Of a stretch of DNA of 64,000 nucleotides, positions 58,135-64,000 are shown one piece after another. Positions within the stretch are counted from its first letter, which is position 1; each line of letters begins with the position of its first letter. Source of the stretch: Arcuatula senhousia (taxonomy: Eukaryota; Mollusca; Bivalvia; Mytilida; Mytilidae); assembly GCA_963971305.1 (NCBI GenBank), contig OZ020305.1, positions 48,093,080 through 48,157,079 on the forward strand, in the 5' to 3' direction. Position numbers and translations under genes: made by a program. The notes beneath the pieces were generated by a model. That model worked only from the letters and a program-made list of their open reading frames with translations, was not told the origin of the DNA and did not search any database.

Positions 58135-61100
58135 ACTTGGCTAAAAAGCTATATCATAAGCATTATGTCTTATTATAGTATACATTCCTATAGTTTTTAT
58201 TTTTGCTATACTATTGTTAACAACATCTATTTTTCTAGCAATGGAGAGGGGAATCTTTAACGTTAAGCAGATTAACATATTGGGATACAGGCTCTAGTTT
58301 TATTTGGTGGAACGAGGTTAATGCTGCAAATTTAATCAGATAGCAACACCTCGTTTCCATTGAGAATATCAATGACCAGAAATGTATGTGGAATTGCATG
58401 ATTTTAGAATGCTGGCCATCCTATATATACTATTTTTTTAATTGGAATGTTCGAGGTGAACGAAATTTGCATAAATGCTAAATAATCAATCTTTTACATT
58501 GCAAAATTTTTCGAAATATGATTTCAAATTCGGATTTTTTTAGTTTCTAGATACAGAATAATGTAAAGACAAAATATTGGAAAGCTTACAGGTTAACATT
58601 TCGATGTTTTGAAAAAGTTGAAAATTTTTCGTTTTTGCCAAACTATTTGAAATAAATAAACCTACTATTTATATAGTGGTTTTATGCAAATTATGTTTAC
58701 CAAATTGAGGAAACCTACGAAATAGTCGGTTTTATATACAATCTGATTTCTAATCAATATGTAACAAAAATAGCAGAAAACGTTCCTTTGGGGTAGTTTC
58801 ATACTTTCATAAACTATGGAATCTTTTTTTTCCTTCAAATCAGTTTGGTAGTAATGATTTGAATTATGATAAGCATTATAATAACACAACAATGATTGTC
58901 GGCGCTTCTTATTTCATGATTGTTCGTTTCGTGTAGTTCATAAACACTGTAATGTGTGTTTTTGCTTTATACATTTGCATACAACTTGACGATCATAAAA
59001 GAAACTGTTTAAATGATTTAACTCATCTTCCACATGTGATATACGTGTTCCAATGTCATATTAAAGGCATTTTAGCGATGGCAATGACATCAAAGAATAC
59101 GTTTTGTATATACGAATTATTCGGCGACTTGTTTTTTATTTGTATTTAAGGTGTAAAAAGTTCATGCGGGGACTAGTAAGGTTTTTCAATGTACTTAGGT
59201 ATGCTCGTTGAAATAATTTCATTCATTAAAGAATGCAAAGCAGACAAGACAAAAATATGAAACAAAAAGTAGCATCCCGAAGCAACATTTCTTTCTACTT
59301 TTTTTTTCTATAGCCTCCGCGTGGTTAAAATAAAATATTTTTGATTTGCATTGTTTTATTTCGAAAATGAATTAATTTCGTAGTAGAGCATCTTCATTAA
59401 CATTTCAACTGACAAAACAAATAACGATTAAATGAAAATAAGGCATGTAAACAAACAAAAAGAGAAGGTACTACTTTTGATAGCCGCCATGTTTTGACAT
59501 CCATCCGCGCAAGAACATAAAATTTCAGATTAGTATCTGAATTGTCAAATAAAAATCGCACAAGAACATGAAATTTCGGATTGGTATGTGATTTATCTGT
59601 AAAATAATACTTAAAAAAGCTTACATTGTACCTAGTTGAATTGGTTTTATCAGTCCCATTTTCTAGTTTATTCACATACTTGACTGAAATTCTATCTCAT
59701 AAGCATTGTTTTATTTTGAAATTGATATACTTGACTAAAAAGCTATATCATAAGCATTATGTCTTATTATAGTATACATTCCTATAGTTTTTATTTTTGC
59801 TATACTATTGTTAACAACATCTATTTTTCTAGCAATGGAGAGGGGAATCTTTAACGTTAAGCAGATTAACATATTGGGATACAGGCTCTAGTTTTATTTG
59901 GTGGAACGAGGTTAATGCTGCAAATTTAATCAGATAGCAACACCTCGTTTCCATTGAGAATATCAATGACCAGAAATGTATGTGGAATTGCATGATTTTA
60001 GAATGCTGGCCATCCTATATATACTATTTTTTTATTTGTAGTGTTCGAGGTGAACGAAATTTGCAGAAATGCTAAATAATCAATCTTTTACATTGCAAAA
60101 TTTTTCGAAATATGATTTCAAATTCGGATTTTTTTAGTTTCTAGATACAGAATAATGTAAAGACAAAATATTGGAAAGCTTACAAGTTAACATTTCGATG
60201 TTTTGAAAAAGTTGAAAATTTTTCGTTTTTGCCAAACTATTTGAAATAAATAAACCTACTATTTATATAGTGGTTTTATGCAAGTTATGTTTACCAAATT
60301 GAGGAAACCTACGAAATAGTCGGTTTTATATACAATCTGATTTCTTATCAATATGTAACAAAAATAGCAGAAAACGTTCCTTTGGGGTAGTTTCATACTT
60401 TCATAAACTATGGAATCTTTTTTTTTCTTCAAATCAGTTTGGTAGTACTGATTTGAATTATGATAAGCATTATAATAACACAACAATGATTGTCGGCGCT
60501 TCTTATTTCATGATTGTTCGTTTCGTGTAGTTCATAAACACTGTAATGTGTGTTTTTGCTTTATACATTTGCATACAACTTGACGATCATAAAAGAAACT
60601 GTTTAAATGATTTAACTCAACTTCCACATGTGATATACGTGTTCCAATGTCATATTAAAGGCATTTTAGCGATGGCAATGACATCAAAGAATACGTTTTG
60701 TATATACGAATTATTCGGCGACTTGTTTTTTATTTGTATTTAAGGTGTAAAAAGTTCATGCGGGGACTAGTAAGGTTTTTCAATGTACTTAGGTATGCTC
60801 GTTGAAATAATTTCATTCATTAAAGAATGCAAAGCAGACAAAACAAAAATATGAAACAAAAAGTAGCATCCCGAAGCAACATTTCTTTCTACCTTTTTTT
60901 TCTATAGCCTCCGCGTGGTTAAAATAAAATATTTTTGATTTGCATTGTTTTATTTCGAAAATGAATTAATTTCGTAGTAGAGCATCTTCATTAACATTTC
61001 AACTGACAAAACAAATAACAATTAAATGAAAATAAGGCATGTAAACAAACAAAAAGAGAAGGTACTACTTTTGATAGCCGCCATGTTTTGACATCCATCC

Positions 61101-61224
61101 ATACAAGAACATAAAATTTCAGATTAGTATCTGAATTGTCAAATAAAAATCGCATAAGAACATGAAATTTCGGATTTGTATGTGATTTATCTGTAAAATA
61201 ATACTTAAAAAAGCTTACATTGTA

Positions 61225-62472
61225 CAGATGCGTCCAGACATAACCTGTATAAAAGTTAACTTTAGGCAGTCATTTAGGTTGCTTTTCTAGTTAACTTGAG
61301 TTAGCCACAGTCCGCTATCTAGTTAACTAAAGTTAACTTTAGCTGTCCATGATCTTGACAGCTCTGGACTGCTCTTGTCCATGACAAAGACAGCTTAAGG
61401 CAGTCCGAAGTTAACTTCAGGTCAGAGCAGTCCAAAGTTAACTTTAGGGAACTTTAGGTCGCTAGCGAACCAAAGTTAACTTCAGGTCGGAGCAGTCCAA
61501 AGTTAACTTTAGAGAACTCTAGGTCGCTAGTGGACTTAAAATAATTCTAGGTAATTGAGAATGTATTTTGTTATTTTCAAATAAAATTATCCGGTACATT
61601 TTGCAATTAAGGTAATATTTCTTTAACAAAATAAATATTGCCAATAGAAAAAAATATTTAAACAAATATTTTTTAAATACATGCATCTTTGTTAAACAAA
61701 AAAAATAATTTTTTGAATTAAATTTAATAATGCAAATTAATAAACATTTCAAAATAAATGATTATTTAAAACAAAATAAAATATTATATAAAACTGATTT
61801 TCTTGCGTTTTTATCTCTCTCTCTCTCTATACATGTATATAATGATTTTATTCAAATCGAATAATCTAATGTAGTTTGCTTAAGACCAGGACAGGATATG
61901 CTAATGAAATAAATCTTTCTAAAATTAAAAAATCTTGAAAATAAAAACGTATTCTTAGAATAAATATTTCATGTAAAAAGATAGATATATCAATTTAAGT
62001 AAATTGATAATTTAATAAGCTTTACAAAATTGTATTTAATAAATAAATATTCTTTTTATTAAATCATTGAACAAATATTGTTAAAATTTAAAAAAATATA
62101 TAAACAAAAATATTGTTTTATATAAATCAAGTCAAAGGATAAATAAAATCGAAACCCTGTTAATTTAGGTCGCTTTTGGCTTCAGCGTGGTTAACTCTAG
62201 GTCGCTCTAGGCTAAAGTTAACTTTAGGTCGCTCTAAGGCTAAAGTTAACTTTAGGTCGCTCTAAGGCTAAAGTTAACTTTAGGTTGGTTCTAGGCTAAA
62301 TTTAACTAGCAGAGCAGTCAAGAAGAGCAGACCGTGGTCCAAGTTTGTTATTACAGTTAACTTTAGACCGGTCAAAAGTCTGCCTAAAAAGCAGACCTCA
62401 GTTAACTTTAGGCAGACAAAAAGGTTACTTTACTAGTTAACTTGGCATACAGGTTATGTCTGGTCGTATCTG
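61225..62472. mobile_element. TA-target element rich in GTTAAC motifs, array unit 7
   Basis: Inverted ends CAGATGCGTCCAGACATAAC and complement, with TA on both sides (61223-61224, 62473-62474); other units read TTGTACCTAG without it. Both subterminal zones (61250-61530, 62180-62440) are clusters of AAAGTTAACTTTAGGTCGCT units, and the core is very AT-rich with no gene. Confidence 0.8.
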
Positions 62473-62924
62473 TACCTAGTTAAATTGGTTTTATCAGTCC
62501 CATTTTCTAGATTATTCACATACTTGACTGAAATTCTATCTCATAAGCATTGTTTTATTTTGAAATTGATATACTTGACTAAAAAGCTATATCATAAGCA
62601 TTATGTCTTATTATGGTATACATTCCTATAGTTTTTATTTTTGCTATACTATTGTTAACAACATCTATTTTTCTAGCAATGGAGAGGGGAATCTTTAACG
62701 TTAAGCAGATTAACATATTGGGATACAGGCTCTAGTTTTATTTGGTGGAACGAGGTTAATGCTGCAAATTTAATCAGATAGCAACACCTCGTTTCCATTT
62801 TTTTATATTTCAAACAGTTTATTTACTAAATCATGTATACATTGTACAAATTACATTAAAATCATAATATCACAGATAAAACATTGTACAAGGTATACGG
62901 ATTAACATCAATGTAAGTAACATA

Positions 62925-64000
62925 TTAACAACAATTTATAATAAGTTCATCAGTATCAATATTTACATCACAAAAAAGATCAGTTTGTCGCCAATAATTA
63001 TTAAATTCTAATCTCTGTAATCTATGAAAATCTATTACAATTCTTAATTTAAGTTCATTTAAAAATTTCATATATATGTTATTACATGTAACATTTTTCT
63101 TTTCAAACTTTTTAAGATTCCTATTGACCCATATGGATTTACAGAACAGACCAATTATAAAAAGAATAATACTTTGTTGATGCTTTCCAATAACTTCAAA
63201 ATCTAACTTTAAAATATGTTTATCATCTAATACAATATTTCCACCAGTAATAGCCAAAATCCAATTTCTAATCAAAACTAATAGTATTCTAACAAATTCA
63301 CATTCATAAAATAAGTGACATAAAGTTTCAGGATATTTTTCACAAAAAGTACATAAATTCGATTTGTAAATATTAAAATAAAACATTCTACTATTAGTCG
63401 GCAAAATACCGTGCACAATCTTATATAAAATATCTCTTGAAAACTTATCCATAAACTTGTCAAAAAGTTTCTTAAATACAGGTTTAAAATCACACAATGG
63501 ATCTTTCTTAACAATCTTCGGAACGTGTTTAACATTTCCAATTAATTTGCTATATATAACTTTAACCGGTAAAACAACATTAAAATCAACTTCATCACAA
63601 TCTTGAAATACATTTAAATCTTTCATGCATCGCTTATAAAAAGGTGTCAACAGTTCACAATGCGGGATCGATAAAGATCCAAAGTCATTATTATAATTAC
63701 GTAAATTAAATCCCACATAATAAATAGAGAAAAAAACAAACTTAGCATCTCTCTTATTGACAATATCTTGTAAATGTTTTAATCGTAACGCTCTCAGTTT
63801 CAATTCGATATTTACAATACCTAATCCACCTAAAGATTTATCTAAATATGCAGTATCTCTAGCTAAAGGTTCTGTTGTGGAATTCCATAAAAAAGTAAAA
63901 ACTAATCTCTGAAATCTCTTAATATAAACTTTTGACATATGTAAAACACTACCAACATACCACAGTTTAGCACAAGCTACAGTATTAATAACAATTATTT
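62925..64000 (-). CDS. L1/Tx1-type LINE ORF2, C-terminal part (runs off window)
   Basis: The frame is open from the window edge to TAA at 62925 (at least 358 codons). The first visible residues, ACAKLWYVGSV and KRFQRLVFTFLWNSTTEPLA, then LGGLGIVNIELK, are the region after the RT in L1/Tx1-type LINEs. A CTFCEKYPETLCHLFYEC zinc knuckle (about 63285-63355) is typical of their C-terminus. The RT itself lies beyond position 64000. The 3' end joins the array at 62797-62803 through a short T run, the complement of a poly(A) tail. Confidence 0.8.
   Translation of the reverse strand, partial: IIVINTVACAKLWYVGSVLHMSKVYIKRFQRLVFTFLWNSTTEPLARDTAYLDKSLGGLGIVNIELKLRALRLKHLQDIVNKRDAKFVFFSIYYVGFNLRNYNNDFGSLSIPHCELLTPFYKRCMKDLNVFQDCDEVDFNVVLPVKVIYSKLIGNVKHVPKIVKKDPLCDFKPVFKKLFDKFMDKFSRDILYKIVHGILPTNSRMFYFNIYKSNLCTFCEKYPETLCHLFYECEFVRILLVLIRNWILAITGGNIVLDDKHILKLDFEVIGKHQQSIILFIIGLFCKSIWVNRNLKKFEKKNVTCNNIYMKFLNELKLRIVIDFHRLQRLEFNNYWRQTDLFCDVNIDTDELIINCC

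Larger units (their letters stand above)
46836..62799 (+). repeat. Tandem array of a ~1.58 kb unit, eight copies with insertions
   Basis: Units start (CTATACTATTGTTAACAACA) at 46836, 49690, 51269, 54122, 55702, 58206, 59800 and 62644. Spacings are 2854, 1579, 2853, 1580, 2504, 1594 and 2844 bases; the long ones hold insertions. Units 1+2 and 3+4 are each exactly 4433 bases and almost identical, so a dimer was duplicated as a block very recently. Units 5-8 are slightly more diverged and carry different insertions. The last unit is cut at 62799 by a LINE. All units share the same internal short frames simply because the DNA is nearly identical. Each unit also contains internal imperfect direct repeats (ATACTTGACT ... 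CATAAGCATT twice). Confidence 0.92.

Overview
This is a 64 kb piece of AT-rich, intron-rich animal nuclear DNA. The mix of interspersed repeats (a CACCTGG/CCAGGTG-bounded element with internal ~157 bp repeats, a GTCCCCCGCCGC-bounded element, a Penelope-type reverse transcriptase family) looks to me like a bivalve mollusc, probably a mussel. That placement is inference from remembered repeat families, not from a marker gene.

Layout. (1) 188-20215, + strand: the 3' part of a multi-exon villin-like actin-binding gene (23 exons visible, about 751 codons, gelsolin repeats 2-6 and a C-terminal villin headpiece; repeat 1 is mostly upstream of the window). Its introns are packed with non-autonomous DNA elements and a dead Penelope-type copy. 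(2) 20.2-25.8 kb: intergenic, small inverted-repeat elements and decayed retroelement fragments. (3) 25798-26214 and 40648-41061, both - strand: two paralogous, probably single-exon genes for small tail-anchored-type proteins with four basic R-R-x-S sites each. A broken third copy lies at about 40337-40530. (4) 27472-34458: a DNA element with ~115 bp inverted termini and an apparent 5 bp target duplication. Nested inside it is a 4739 bp near-palindromic element (28464-33202) with a 6 bp target duplication and AGT-repeat termini, which I interpret as a Polinton/Maverick-derived element carrying two divergent copies of a zinc-finger gene. (5) about 34.56-40.10 kb: a nearly complete non-LTR retrotransposon with an intact 1164-residue ORF2. 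(6) 44215-44425, - strand: a U3 snoRNA gene, recognised from box A/A', B, C and D sequences. (7) 46836-62799: a tandem array of a ~1.58 kb unit, eight copies, with higher-order structure (two consecutive 4433 bp dimers) and four large insertions: two co-amplified copies of a Penelope-type RT fragment, one element with an 8 bp target duplication and one with a TA target duplication. (8) 62799-64000: an L1/Tx1-type LINE 3' part, - strand, which ends the array.

The host genes are the villin-like gene, the two small membrane-protein paralogs and U3. Almost everything else is mobile DNA, often nested two or three deep, so the relative order of insertion can be read directly. The most unusual items are the palindromic Polinton-like element, with composite CRE/ETS/YY1-like sites near both ends, and the R-R-x-S tail-anchored protein pair.
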